Positions 16,925 to 26,802 are shown, counted from the stretch's first letter. The stretch is 64,000 nucleotides of DNA from T3Sed10-241 sp036751905 (GCA_036751905.1 DAIOTP010000003.1:3773-67772), one strand, 5' to 3'. Numbers and translations: made by a program. The notes: generated from the letters alone by a model not told the origin.

Positions 16925-18336
16925 AATGCTTGTTTAAATTCCACAAAGACTGCTGCACGGCCCAGGGCATTTAAAGACCCTTCAACGCGCACAACTTTGT
17001 CATAGTAGGTTACCAGATCGAGTCCCAAACCCACGCTGTAAAGGTATTCATTCACCAGTGAATTGGCATCAGCGTAAAGCGGGCCATGCACATAGCCTGC
17101 GTCAAAAAACAAATTGGCATACAGTGACACGAAAGTTTCGCTAAACTGTGAAGGCACGTAGGGAATGCTGAAAGTTTTGGGCTTGAGCACCTGATACTTA
17201 AGGTTGGTCTGCACAAGGCCAAACCGAGAGCCATCGATCACAAAAAGTTCGTAACCTCTTACCTCATGGTTGTATCCCAAAGCATTAACAAGATAATAAG
17301 GCGGTTCGCTCCAATTTACCTTTCCGGTAAAAGCGTGTGCAACGAACCAGCGATCAGCCAGCTTGTGGTGATGACGGTAGCTCACCTGGGTGGTGAAGAG
17401 GTTGAGCCCGTTGTTGCCTTCAAATCCAAAACCATCTTGTTGAAAAAGCGCGTAGAGGAGCATTCCCTTAAGCGGATACCGATGGTAATCACGGGTATCA
17501 TGGGTAATGACGTAACTGGCGCGCATAAAGCGGGTGTTGGAGAGTCCTCCCCTGAGGTAATTGAAGTTCAGTATGGGAACGGTATCGTTCACAGTAACTT
17601 GCTGCATACTGAGGTTGAAGCGGTGTACGGTAAAGATATTTTCACGGTATGAGAGGCCGACACGGTACTCCCACCACCTCCTCGCTTTGTCCTCGGGGTT
17701 GTTGTAAAACAGCCTTTGGTTATCAAAAGTATTCCAAACCAACTCGTTATTTTCAAAATAACCTGCGGCCATTTCGAGCCCAAGGGTTTGCCTGCGGTTG
17801 AGGTTGGGCCATGAGTACTGCGCGCTAAATCGCTTGGTGTATCCGAAGCGCGCTACCATAGACAGCCTGTGGTTGAGGCCTCTAAAATTATCGTGCTTTA
17901 GGGATACCCCATAATTGAGCCACCGCAGTTCTTTGTTTTTCCACCATGTGTTGAAATTGGTTTCGGCTATTTGCAAAATGGGTGCCGGATAGATATACAA
18001 ACGCTCCTGCACTGTGAAAAGCACAATGACCACATTGTCGCCCACCACCAAAACATCTGTTTCCACAAAATTAAACAGTGCAAGGTTCATGATATTGTTT
18101 TTGCTCTGCTCAACGGCTGCTACCAAATTACTGATAAACAACTGATCACCTCCCTTAAAAGTGAGTTCCCTACTGATAATGCGTTCGCGCGTTTTGGCAT
18201 TTCCTTCAAAAAGTACATCGGCAATGGTGACGACCTCATTGCTGTCGATTCGCAATGGCGTCACCTCTTGTGCTGAGGCATGCCATACACCCGAGCAAAG
18301 CAAGAGGGCCAGGCTCAACAAGCGCGGCATAGGCAA
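16921..18336 (-). CDS. Omp85/TamA-like outer membrane protein with one POTRA domain
   Basis: A 471-residue protein: signal peptide (LLSLALLLCSGVWHASA), one POTRA-like domain (VTIADVLFEGNAKTRERIIS, with ELTFKGGDQL), then a barrel of about 350 residues. The barrel has EVRGYELFVIDGSRFGLVQT, which matches the VRGY loop motif, and ends VFVEFKQAF with a terminal Phe typical of barrels. It is too short for BamA (one POTRA, not five), so it probably forms another Omp85 branch, perhaps secreting or inserting a particular client. It is coupled to nadK. The client is unknown. Confidence 0.85.
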   Translation of the reverse strand: MPMPRLLSLALLLCSGVWHASAQEVTPLRIDSNEVVTIADVLFEGNAKTRERIISRELTFKGGDQLFISNLVAAVEQSKNNIMNLALFNFVETDVLVVGDNVVIVLFTVQERLYIYPAPILQIAETNFNTWWKNKELRWLNYGVSLKHDNFRGLNHRLSMVARFGYTKRFSAQYSWPNLNRRQTLGLEMAAGYFENNELVWNTFDNQRLFYNNPEDKARRWWEYRVGLSYRENIFTVHRFNLSMQQVTVNDTVPILNFNYLRGGLSNTRFMRASYVITHDTRDYHRYPLKGMLLYALFQQDGFGFEGNNGLNLFTTQVSYRHHHKLADRWFVAHAFTGKVNWSEPPYYLVNALGYNHEVRGYELFVIDGSRFGLVQTNLKYQVLKPKTFSIPYVPSQFSETFVSLYANLFFDAGYVHGPLYADANSLVNEYLYSVGLGLDLVTYYDKVVRVEGSLNALGRAAVFVEFKQAF

Positions 18337-18340
18337 AAAT

Positions 18341-19003
18341 TTAAGTATTCAGAAAGCGCATGAGCTCATCATAGCGGCTGCGCAGGGTTTCACCATACTC
18401 CGATTCCTGGAAGCTGGCACTGATTACGTAATCGTAGCGGTTGAAGGTTTGAATTACACCATCTACATTGTTGCGGTTCAGTTTTAAAGTCACTTCCATT
18501 TTTGTGGAATCAGGGGTGGATGTTACGTTCGCACTGAGTATCCGTGTATCATTGCTCTCCACGATTTGGGCTATCTCCGAAAGGCTGTAATCTTTCTCGT
18601 GCACCTCAAGAACGATGATGGCACCCGCCTCATTGATGGCGGCTATTTTTGAAAGCTCACGCACAAGACAGTAAATGCTCACTACCCCTACGTAGGTGCC
18701 TCGGGTATCGACAATGGGAATTGCGCTCAACTGAAAATCAGCAGCCGTCTTGACCAGTTCGTATACGTGCTTGTCTTGCAGTACGAACACCTGCTCAAGG
18801 TGCTCCTTCATTTCCCGCAAGGGCGCCTCGTGGTCATTTATTTCATAAATAGAGGTATCCGAAATGAGCCCCAACAATTGGTTGTTCTCCACCACAGGTA
18901 GGTGGGTCATTTTGTACTCATCGAGCAATTGCATGGCAAAAAGGCCATTGTCACCCCCGTCGAGGGTGGGAATTTCATCGCTTATCAGGTCGCCTGCGCG
19001 CAT
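18341..19003 (-). CDS. CBS domain protein
   Basis: A soluble protein of 220 residues from the ATG at 19003, which begins MRAGDLISDEIPTLDGGD, the usual start of a CBS module. Two CBS motifs are visible (THLPVVENNQLLGLISDTSI and LSAIPIVDTRGTYVGVVSIY). An ACT-like C-terminal half follows (AIIVLEVHEKDYSLSEIAQI, then NRYDYVISASF). CBS pairs bind adenine nucleotides and regulate activity, but the partner is not evident. Starting at 19090 would add 29 residues of poor quality and overlap the divergent pdxJ promoter. It ends just before the Omp85 gene and may share its transcript. Confidence 0.85.
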   Translation of the reverse strand: MRAGDLISDEIPTLDGGDNGLFAMQLLDEYKMTHLPVVENNQLLGLISDTSIYEINDHEAPLREMKEHLEQVFVLQDKHVYELVKTAADFQLSAIPIVDTRGTYVGVVSIYCLVRELSKIAAINEAGAIIVLEVHEKDYSLSEIAQIVESNDTRILSANVTSTPDSTKMEVTLKLNRNNVDGVIQTFNRYDYVISASFQESEYGETLRSRYDELMRFLNT

Positions 19004-19042
19004 ATTGAAGTTGGTATTGAACAAAGGGCGTGGTTTTAACTT

Positions 19043-19050
19043 TACTTTTG
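19043..19050 (+). promoter_or_regulatory. -7 promoter element TACTTTTG upstream of pdxJ
   Basis: Exact TAnnTTTG match 33 bases before the ATG at 19084, in the intergenic region shared with the divergent CBS gene. Confidence 0.57.
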
Positions 19051-19083
19051 CAGCGCCCGAGGGCGCAATATAGGCAGAAATCA

Positions 19084-19797
19084 ATGACAAAACTAAGTGT
19101 AAACGTCAACAAGATAGCAACCTTGCGCAATGCGCGCGGAGGCAACAATCCCAATTTAGAACGCGTGGTACGCGACTGTCAGCGCTTTGGAGCGCAAGGT
19201 ATCACCATACACCCCCGGCCTGACGAACGCCATATCACTACACGTGATGTATACAATTTAAAGGCCATTGTCACTACCGAGTACAACATTGAAGGCTATC
19301 CCGACGAGCGGTACATGAAGCTCGTTGCCGATACCCGACCAGAGCAGGCCACTTTGGTCCCCGACCCTCCGGGTGTGCTCACAAGCAATGCGGGTTGGGA
19401 TACGCGAAAACACCGCAACATGCTGAGCGAGGTTGTTTCAGAGCTCAAAAGTTTTGGTTGCAGGGTATCCATATTTGTTGATCCCGATGAAGCCTTGGTA
19501 GAGGGTGCAGCCGAATGTGGAGCAAGCCGCATAGAGCTGTATACAGAGCCTTATGCTGAAGCCTTTACGGCAAATAAGGAAGCAGCCATAGCTCCATACA
19601 TACGCGCAGCCCATGTGGCCACTGCGTGCAATCTGGGCATCAATGCCGGCCACGACCTCAACCTCGACAACTTGCGCTACTTTCACCAAAGGATTGCCGG
19701 CCTGCTTGAGGTATCAATAGGCCATGCCCTCGTGTGTGATGCATTGTACCTGGGTTTAGAGAATTCGATAAAACTCTATCTCAAAGAACTGCGATGA
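19084..19797 (+). CDS. pdxJ: Pyridoxine 5'-phosphate synthase
   Basis: A 237-residue TIM-barrel enzyme that condenses 1-deoxyxylulose 5-phosphate with amino-acetone phosphate in vitamin B6 synthesis. It has LSVNVNKIATLRNARGGNNP at the start, then ITIHPRPDERHI, the central VSIFVDPDE, and INAGHDLNLDN near the end, all PdxJ hallmarks. I use the ATG at 19084 because the family begins at MTKLSVN and the promoter lies upstream of it. The stop overlaps the next ATG (ATGA), so it forms an operon with the esterase. Confidence 0.96.
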   Translation: MTKLSVNVNKIATLRNARGGNNPNLERVVRDCQRFGAQGITIHPRPDERHITTRDVYNLKAIVTTEYNIEGYPDERYMKLVADTRPEQATLVPDPPGVLTSNAGWDTRKHRNMLSEVVSELKSFGCRVSIFVDPDEALVEGAAECGASRIELYTEPYAEAFTANKEAAIAPYIRAAHVATACNLGINAGHDLNLDNLRYFHQRIAGLLEVSIGHALVCDALYLGLENSIKLYLKELR

Positions 19798-20552
19798 AAC
19801 TACATTTCCAAAAATACGGTGAAGGTGCTCCCTTGGTGATACTTCATGGGCTATTCGGATCGGCCGACAATTGGGCCACTCTGGGTAAAAAATTGGCGAA
19901 TTTCTACACGGTATACCTCATTGATCAACGCAACCACGGCCGATCGCCACATGCCGAAGAATTTACCTATGATGTGCTCGCAGCCGATATTTACGGTTGG
20001 CTGAACGAACAGAATTTGAGCAAAGTTAGCTTCGTAGGGCACTCCATGGGTGGTAAAACGGCCATGCGTTTCGCTCAACTTTACCCTGACATGCTACACA
20101 GGCTGGTCGTAGTTGATATTGGGGTAAAGCAGTACCCTATGCACCACGGGCCTGTATTAGAAGGCCTAAAGGCCGTTGATTTGGCCAAACTCAACTCGCG
20201 TACCGAAGCCGACGAGGCCATGCAAGCGCACATCCCTGACTTTGCTACCCGGCAATTTTTGCTGAAAAGCTTATACAGGGTAGACAAAGAACAATTTGGA
20301 TGGCGACTCAACATCGTTGCGCTCGAAAAGGCCATGCCCGACATTCTCGCAGCCTTGCCCGACACAGAGGTCGATATTCCCGCACTGTTCGTGGGCGGCA
20401 CAAAAAGTGATTACATTAAACCGGAGGATAAGAACGAAATTTCTCAGATTTTCACACATGCCCAATTCAAAGAACTCCCTGCTGGTCATTGGATTCACGC
20501 TGAAGACCCAGACGGATTGGAAAATATTTTAAGAAATTTTGTAACTGGATAA
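19794..20552 (+). CDS. Alpha/beta hydrolase (YbfF-like esterase)
   Basis: A 252-residue cytoplasmic alpha/beta-hydrolase. The nucleophile elbow GHSMGG is near residue 84 (SFVGHSMGGKTAMRFA). The oxyanion region HGLFGSADNW and the motif LIDQRNHGRSPH are typical of the YbfF/abhydrolase-11 esterases, and the catalytic His is in GHWIHAEDPD near the end. The substrate is unknown, and acyl-CoA or small ester hydrolysis is usual for relatives. It is translationally coupled to pdxJ and followed by a strong terminator. Confidence 0.88.
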   Translation: MKLHFQKYGEGAPLVILHGLFGSADNWATLGKKLANFYTVYLIDQRNHGRSPHAEEFTYDVLAADIYGWLNEQNLSKVSFVGHSMGGKTAMRFAQLYPDMLHRLVVVDIGVKQYPMHHGPVLEGLKAVDLAKLNSRTEADEAMQAHIPDFATRQFLLKSLYRVDKEQFGWRLNIVALEKAMPDILAALPDTEVDIPALFVGGTKSDYIKPEDKNEISQIFTHAQFKELPAGHWIHAEDPDGLENILRNFVTG

Positions 20553-20611
20553 TCTCCGATGGCGTATATGCCTCGGATTTCATTAATAAGGTTTAATTGG
20601 TGATTACGGAG

Positions 20612-20641
20612 AAGGGCCGACTAAAGAGTCGGCCCTTTTCT
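20612..20641 (+). terminator. Rho-independent terminator after pdxJ-esterase operon
   Basis: A perfect 11-bp stem (AAGGGCCGACT with AGTCGGCCCTT) closes an AAAG loop and runs into a T-rich tail. It lies between two convergent operons. The tail on the minus side is poor, so it serves mainly the plus strand. Confidence 0.85.
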
Positions 20642-20687
20642 GTGTTCATTATTTTGACCCTGCTTAAGGCAGTGCCGGGGAGAAAAA

Positions 20688-22889
20688 TTAATGCGTTTTC
20701 ACAAACTTTGCGCTGCTGCTGCCCCAGTCTCCAGCGATGCTCAGCACATACATGCCCTTGGGAAGCATGCGCACATCGAGCTGCATTTGGTGGTGACCTG
20801 CCACAGCTGAGAAGTTGATCTCTTCAACTGTTTTGCCAGCAATGTCGGCAATCACAATGCGGTTGTTGTTGCTGGCTGTCGCTACGAACCCTACATTCAG
20901 TACGTCGCTTGTTGGGTTTGGGTAAAGACTCAACCCTTCAATTGCCACTTCATTGGTGCTCAGTGTAAGTCCATGCCAGCGGGCCATCCATTCCTGATAA
21001 AATTGGTTGGTGATGCGTGCATCATGAATCACCAGCAAATTCTCATCATTGACATTGTTGGCTGAAGCTGACCAATTGTGCGAACCCGTTATCACCAAAG
21101 GATCAGAAGTCAAATCAGCATTGTCCACAATGGCATACTTGTGGTGCAGCTGGCCCACGTTGTGCTCAAGTACCTGCACAAAGTTGGAAGTAAGGTTATT
21201 GAACTCAGAACCTGTTACATTGGGCTGGTCCAACATTCCGCGCACTGTGATGAAAAAGCTGTTGTTGAGCTCCACCAATTTATCGGCAATGGCGGTTACG
21301 GTAAACACAAGCAGGGCGAATTCCGCTGAAGCGTCCGTGGTGTTGAGTGCATTGATAATACCTCCTGTGGTATTGTCACTGGGTGAAAAATAGAGTTGCA
21401 CTTCTTTGCCCCCAATGATGAATTCGCGTGGCGTATTGTTGAACTTGTTTGGGCCGAAGCGCGAAGCACTTTGGTTGGGTTGCATTCCACTGCCTCCCCA
21501 CATTTCATTGAATTCAATGGTGTACGCTTTTGCCAACGAACGGTCCTGAATGGTTATAATGTGGTTGAAGTCAGTGTCGAGCTGGTTGGTGGTGAAATTG
21601 GTACTTCCTGACAATACACTGGCCTTGTCCATATCCTCATAGTCGATAACGATAAACTTATTGTGCATTCCTGAACCCGTGCTGTTTTGCCTGAGCAAGA
21701 TGGGAATATTGGAATTCAAATTGTTCAAACCAATGTTGGCATTTCCACCTTCACCAATGAAGCGTACCTGCACCCCATTGAGGTGTGCTTGGTTGAGTGC
21801 GCTTACTATTGGGTTGTCGTTGATGTTGTAAGCCGCTATATCAATGGTATTTTCAGCCATTTGAATGAACTCAATGACTTTATTGCGCAAGTTGGCTTGC
21901 TCTGCAAGGTTGTCGAAGGGCTCTGCTACATCGTGCACCACACTTCCGTTGAAGTAGGCCTTGATTTCACCTGAACTTGTGGATACTGTGGCAACTGGAA
22001 TGATAGAACTAAAAGCTGTATCGAGCCCGGCAACTGAAAACACTCGGGTAAAATATACTTCGCCTGGGTTGAGGCTACTCACGGACAAAGTATGTTCAAC
22101 CACGGATTCTTCTTGAGTTATGTTGTTGTCCGTTAATCCTGTGCCATCAATGTTGTCTGTGTAATATATCCCAGATGATGAAGCCACATCCGTGACCCAA
22201 CTCAAAGTGAAGCCATTCTCAGTCAAATCGCTCAAGCTTATGGTTGAGATGATGTTGATGGGGTTAGGGCTTGAAAAATCATCTGCATCACGGGGCAATA
22301 TTTGGTAACCTCCCTCACCCGAAAATGAGAATTGGCTTGATACAGCTACCAAATCAACCGGACTCACAGGTATGAGTGTGCCTACCATCGGATTGTCAAT
22401 GCGCAGATATACCAAACTAGAGGCTCCCTGGCTGGAAATAGAAAAAGTACTGTTGCCAGTAAAGAATGAACCTCCATCGGCAAATACTACGTCGGTAACC
22501 GAAATTAGCAAGGATTCCGTTTGTTCGCCTATTTCAGACAATGACACCGGTGTAGGCTCAATGGGTACTACGGCGGGGCCATGGTTGGTGAAGGTGAGGC
22601 TCAAACCGGACAATTGCATCAGCCCATTAAAAAAGCTGATTGGCCCTGTAATGGTGAGGCTGTCATGTCGCGACACTGTACTGAAGGTTGGTGAAAATGC
22701 TGCAAAAGCACCTGTGTGGTCCTGGAAGTAGCGAATATTGCCCAATTCAGAGCCATTGGTGACAGTGCCAGTAAGCGTAACCACCGTGCCTTCAGAGAGG
22801 GTACGGGCTACCGCAATGTCAGTGACATTTTGCGCTACTGCCGTTGCGGCAAATAGGCTTGTAAGAAGAAAAAGGTAAAGATTTTTCAT
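20688..22889 (-). CDS. T9SS-secreted phospholipase D-like protein (two HKD motifs)
   Basis: A 733-residue exported protein. In order: signal peptide (residues 1-19), an OB-fold-like beta domain (about 20-205, TVVTLTGTVTNGSELGNIRY), a fibronectin III-like domain (about 210-305), then a PLD domain. The PLD motifs are MHNKFIVID with SGSTNF (His409, Lys411, Asp416) and LHHKYAIVD with TGSHNW (His582, Lys584, Asp589). The type A sorting domain starts at LSLYPNPTSDVLNV (about residue 654) and ends KFVKTH. Two HKD halves make a complete phosphodiesterase site, so a nuclease or phospholipase is expected at the cell surface or outside. It is the last gene of a three-gene operon. Confidence 0.87.
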   Translation of the reverse strand: MKNLYLFLLTSLFAATAVAQNVTDIAVARTLSEGTVVTLTGTVTNGSELGNIRYFQDHTGAFAAFSPTFSTVSRHDSLTITGPISFFNGLMQLSGLSLTFTNHGPAVVPIEPTPVSLSEIGEQTESLLISVTDVVFADGGSFFTGNSTFSISSQGASSLVYLRIDNPMVGTLIPVSPVDLVAVSSQFSFSGEGGYQILPRDADDFSSPNPINIISTISLSDLTENGFTLSWVTDVASSSGIYYTDNIDGTGLTDNNITQEESVVEHTLSVSSLNPGEVYFTRVFSVAGLDTAFSSIIPVATVSTSSGEIKAYFNGSVVHDVAEPFDNLAEQANLRNKVIEFIQMAENTIDIAAYNINDNPIVSALNQAHLNGVQVRFIGEGGNANIGLNNLNSNIPILLRQNSTGSGMHNKFIVIDYEDMDKASVLSGSTNFTTNQLDTDFNHIITIQDRSLAKAYTIEFNEMWGGSGMQPNQSASRFGPNKFNNTPREFIIGGKEVQLYFSPSDNTTGGIINALNTTDASAEFALLVFTVTAIADKLVELNNSFFITVRGMLDQPNVTGSEFNNLTSNFVQVLEHNVGQLHHKYAIVDNADLTSDPLVITGSHNWSASANNVNDENLLVIHDARITNQFYQEWMARWHGLTLSTNEVAIEGLSLYPNPTSDVLNVGFVATASNNNRIVIADIAGKTVEEINFSAVAGHHQMQLDVRMLPKGMYVLSIAGDWGSSSAKFVKTH

Positions 22890-22898
22890 TGGTATAGT

Positions 22899-25756
22899 TT
22901 AGATTTCAAAGGTAACATTGAAGTTGAACCTGCGGCCCAGGCCGGGAAAAACACCTGCCGATGCTGCATCAAAGTTTTGGGTGTTGGTGTATCGTGTGAA
23001 TGTATCGTTGTTTTGGGCATCAGAGATGAAAAAAACATCAAACAAGTTGAAACAACTTCCGCCCACACGCATGCTGTATTTTTCAAAACGAAAGCGGTAG
23101 CTGGCATGCAATTCAAAGAGGGTATAATTTGGCATTTTCCATGACTGCCTACCAGCGTTGATACCCGTAGATGATTCCGGCTGAAATTGGCTGTAATTTT
23201 CAGAAAAATGAATCATGCGGGTGCGGATAAATGAATTCTTCGTGGGCTTGTACTCCAGTGAAGCGCCAATCTGGGTTTGTGCGGCATCACCTACCCTTAC
23301 GCCTCTGGNNNNNNNNNNAATGTAAGGGGCTCTCCAGTGGCATCGGTGATTACGAGGTTGCCCTGAATGTACTGGGCTTCTGTTTCGCTGGTCCATATCC
23401 AGTTGCCAATGCTAAAGAGGCCTTCCACCATCCATTTGTCGGAGAGCTTGTATGCGCCTTCAAATTCAATACCCATGTGGCGGGCATCTATGCTGCGTAT
23501 GAACACCTCGGTGTCCTCCGTAGGGTCACCGTTGACACCTAGATTGGGATAATTTACAAAAACCCTGCGCGCCACGGGTCGGTCACCCCAATAGGTGTAA
23601 TAAGTGTTCAGATTGGCTGTAAAGCGCTTTGTGCCGTACTGGGCTCCGAGCTCTACGGCGCGAATTTCCTCATTGAAATATTCCCGGAAGGGGTTCATGT
23701 TTTGGTCGATCACATTGCTAAAAATAGGTGCAATCGACATGATGCCAGTGTTCACAAACACATTGAGCCTTTCGTCAATATCATAGTTGGCACCGAGCTT
23801 GGCGGTGTAACCATTTACCCATATCCATTCCGTTTCATAGGTGCGCAAGCCGGGGCTGTTGCGGTCGAATACCTCATCGCCGATGACCACTTCATCGCGG
23901 TACCCAATATTTATAGTGGTATCGCCCACATCAAGTACGCGCGGCCTGAAGAAGTCGCGGCCCCTAAATCCCGTGCGGGCCACAGTAAAGTTGCCGCTTA
24001 CGCTAAGGGGACCGCTGTTGTACTCTGCCTGAACGAACGCTCCGCCCCACGTAACCAATGATTCCTGGTTGCGGAACACGCGGTCACCTTGCCGTTTTAC
24101 CAAATCCCTTGGCGCATTGTTGTCGGAGTTGTCAACTGTATAGTCGCCACCAATAAATTCGTGAATCAAGCTGTATTGGGCACCTTTGAAGTAGCGCACA
24201 TCTATACCTGCGGTGAGTACGAGGCCTTCAGCAAAGTTCCAATTGACCTGCGAAAGGAAACCCGTCCAAAAATGGTCATTGCGGGCAGTGCGCAGGTAGT
24301 TTTCGGCTTTGATATCGGTGGGATGAAAGTTGGTATCCACATTGAGGTAGTCAAATTCTTGATTGAAGGCATTGAACATTTGGTTGTCTCTGAACTCTTG
24401 AAAGTCGATGAGGCCATTGTTGGTTTCGGCGAGTCCCGAACGTGACCTGAGTTGGGTACCCCCACCCCGGCCCCAAGAGGCATATGCCGATGAAGCCACC
24501 GAAAGGTTGGGATTGATTTGCCAAAAGTCACGCAAGGTAAACTGCGGTTTGTGATAAAAATTAACCCGCTCGTGCACAGTGCTGAGCTCTCCACGCCGTG
24601 TTATGGAAATCCGATCGGCCACAGCCGGGAAAGGCGGCGGAGGCGGATTGGAAGCCTCACCTACGAAATCGTAGTTTTCATACTGACCCCAATGCTGGTT
24701 GTAATAAATGCCCCTATCGGGAATGCGTGACAAAATGCTGTCGCTTACACCGGCACGTCGGGCGTGCTCATGGCTGAACTCACCAATTTCGCCTCTAAAT
24801 ACCCGCTGACCATGACGCTGTGGCGCACCAAAGCCCGTGAGGCTGATGCGGTGGTTCTTGGTAAGCTTTTCTATTTTGGCATAGTAGAAAAGTCCTTCGG
24901 TGAATGTGGCGTCCACAAGTCCATCGCCTACTTTATACGACCCCGATAAGGTGAAGCCCCAACCATTCGTGAGTTTGCCCGAGTTGTACATGAAAGAGGT
25001 ACGGGTGAAGTTGCCGCTTCCAAACTCTTGCCTCACCTTGGTAGATTCCCTATCGTCGACGCCTTTGGTGAGAATATTCAAAGTACCACCAATGGCAGGA
25101 AGCACCAACTTAGAAGCGCCGAGACCGCGCTGCACTTGCACGTTGCCTGTTACAAGGTCGAGCCCAAACCAATTGCTCCAAAACACGCGTCGGTTCTGCA
25201 TGTCATTCACCGGAATACCATCGATCATTACAGCGATGTTTCGCTGGTCGAAGCCACGGATATTGATACGCGCATCGCCGTCACCTCCACCTGTTTGGGT
25301 GGCATAAACTCCCGGAGTATGGTTCAGAATCATGGGCAGGTCTTGCGAGCCCAGCTCCTCTTCGATCTGCCTAGGCGAAATATTCGAAAATGCAACAGGC
25401 GTTTGCCTGTCGCGGGCTATGTCGGCCACGATCGAAACTTCTCTTAGTGTAAATGAATTCAAGCGAATTATCCTGTCGAGTATTTCGCCCTCTCTTAAGG
25501 ATACGTTCACGATGTGTTGCTCAAACCCAACGAAGGAGTAGGTAAGCGTATAAGAACCTGCTGGCAATTCGAGCAGATACTCACCGTCGTAATTGGTGAC
25601 TACTCCTTGGCCAGGCCCATACACCACGGTAGCCCCGGGAAGTGGTTCCTGCGTGAGTCCATCAAGTACCCGACCCTTTACAACCGATTGTCCCATTAAG
25701 CAGGATACTCCCCCTACAAGCAGGGAGAGTATCACTAGAATCTTTCTTAAATACAC
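22899..25756 (-). CDS. TonB-dependent receptor, SusC-like, interrupted by an assembly gap
   Basis: One receptor gene read from 25756 to 22899. It has a signal peptide, a carboxypeptidase-regulatory-like domain (VVKGRVLDGLTQEPLPGATV, residues 25-100), a plug domain (PMILNHTPGVYATQTGGGDG, INIRGFDQRNIAVMIDG) and a large barrel. The 10-N gap at 23309-23318 lies in the barrel, and the frame changes across it. The part after the gap (GASLEYKPTKNSFIRTRMIH to FNFNVTFEI) is plainly the missing C-terminus. The gap length must be 2 modulo 3 to restore the frame. It imports an unknown ligand by TonB energy. It sits 9 bases from the lamin-tail gene and 9 from the PLD gene. Confidence 0.9.
23309..23318. 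other. Assembly gap (10 N) that breaks the TonB receptor frame
   Basis: Ten N. Receptor sequence continues on both sides in different frames, so the N count is not the real length. Annotating two genes here would be wrong. Confidence 0.95.
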
Positions 25757-25765
25757 TGGTTTGTG

Positions 25766-26770
25766 TTATTGAACAACAAATTTGTGTGTAAATGTTCCTT
25801 CCTGGGCATAGCTGCGGAGCATGTAAACGCCTTTCGGCAAATTGCCCGTTGCGATTTCGAATTCCGTGAGTTGTGGAACCACTTCTGCACCCACCAATTT
25901 TCCGGAAAGGTCATATATTTCGTAACGTTCCGTGTTGTGGTTGGCTACAAAACGGAGCGGCTGCCCATTGCTCACCGGATTGGGATAGAGGCGGCCAGGA
26001 GTGGATTTGCCATTGCGTACAGTCAGAGGAAAGCACTCACAGTCATGCCATCCCAGTGATTCCCAGTTGCCAACAATAAAACCTTCAGGACCCATAACAA
26101 CTGGAGGAATAGAATCCCATTGCAGTCCTACATTAAATGGTGGCGTTCCGGCAGGCGTATAGCCTATTGTTACGTCAAATTTGCGTATCAAGCTGTGGTC
26201 TTTTGTCCAGCCTGTAGAGTTGTTGTTGATCCAAGTGTAAGCAGGACCCACATTGTTCCATCCAAATGGTGCGGTAACAGGAGGATTGGCGCCAGCTGGG
26301 TCCTCTCCGATGCGGCCGAATACGTCAATAGGATAACCAAGACCGCCTTGTGAAATATTGCGCAATACCATGGCGTCATTGCCATTAAAGTACATGGTAT
26401 TGTTGGTGTTGTAAACAGGATTCGCAAAATGATCTGCTTTTGCCTGCAGCTCTGTCCACACAGGCTGTTCTTGCCCTGTAGCTCCCTCTACACGCTTGTC
26501 AATTACAATCACCCAAGTGCTGTAAGGCGCAATGGTCTCATTGGGCAATTCATACCTTTGGTTCGTGGCTGCTGAAGATGAGCCATTTGAGTAGCGCTCA
26601 AGCATGTAATTGTTCAGTTGCTTGGGTTGGGAAGTTGGATTGTAAATTTCGAGTGCTTTGTTGTTGCCCCATCCTTCTACATACTCAGAGATGAACAACT
26701 CGATGCATCCCTGACCCATCACAATTCCTACGGATGCCGCGAAAACGGCGCTAAGTAGCATTTTTTTCAT
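25766..26770 (-). CDS. Secreted lamin-tail domain protein with T9SS sorting domain
   Basis: A 334-residue exported protein: signal peptide (MKKMLLSAVFAASVGIVMG), a lamin-tail-like domain (LFISEYVEGWGNNKALEIYN, residues 25-150), a second beta region, and a type A sorting domain (LYPNPVSNGQPLRFVANHN to THKFVVQ). Lamin-tail domains in Bacteroidota often accompany secreted nucleases and other phosphoesterases. I take the ATG at 26770 since the signal peptide starts there; a start at 26797 adds 9 residues. The gene opens the operon with the TonB receptor and PLD protein and has a -7 element 24 bases upstream. Confidence 0.84.
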   Translation of the reverse strand: MKKMLLSAVFAASVGIVMGQGCIELFISEYVEGWGNNKALEIYNPTSQPKQLNNYMLERYSNGSSSAATNQRYELPNETIAPYSTWVIVIDKRVEGATGQEQPVWTELQAKADHFANPVYNTNNTMYFNGNDAMVLRNISQGGLGYPIDVFGRIGEDPAGANPPVTAPFGWNNVGPAYTWINNNSTGWTKDHSLIRKFDVTIGYTPAGTPPFNVGLQWDSIPPVVMGPEGFIVGNWESLGWHDCECFPLTVRNGKSTPGRLYPNPVSNGQPLRFVANHNTERYEIYDLSGKLVGAEVVPQLTEFEIATGNLPKGVYMLRSYAQEGTFTHKFVVQ

Positions 26771-26794
26771 TTGGTAAATGATTTTAATTTGGAT

Positions 26795-26802
26795 CAAAAG
26801 TA
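26795..26802 (-). promoter_or_regulatory. -7 promoter element TACTTTTG of the lamin-tail/TonB/PLD operon
   Basis: Exact TAnnTTTG match on the minus strand, 24 bases upstream of the ATG at 26770. Confidence 0.57.

Noticed and set aside
20688..22889. PLD-domain protein as a phage-defence nuclease
   Set aside because: It has a signal peptide and a T9SS sorting domain, so it works outside the cell, and no defence genes are nearby.
22899..23396. A separate 165-residue gene after the TonB receptor
   Set aside because: Its first 26 residues are out-of-frame receptor sequence and the rest is the receptor C-terminus. The break comes from the N gap.
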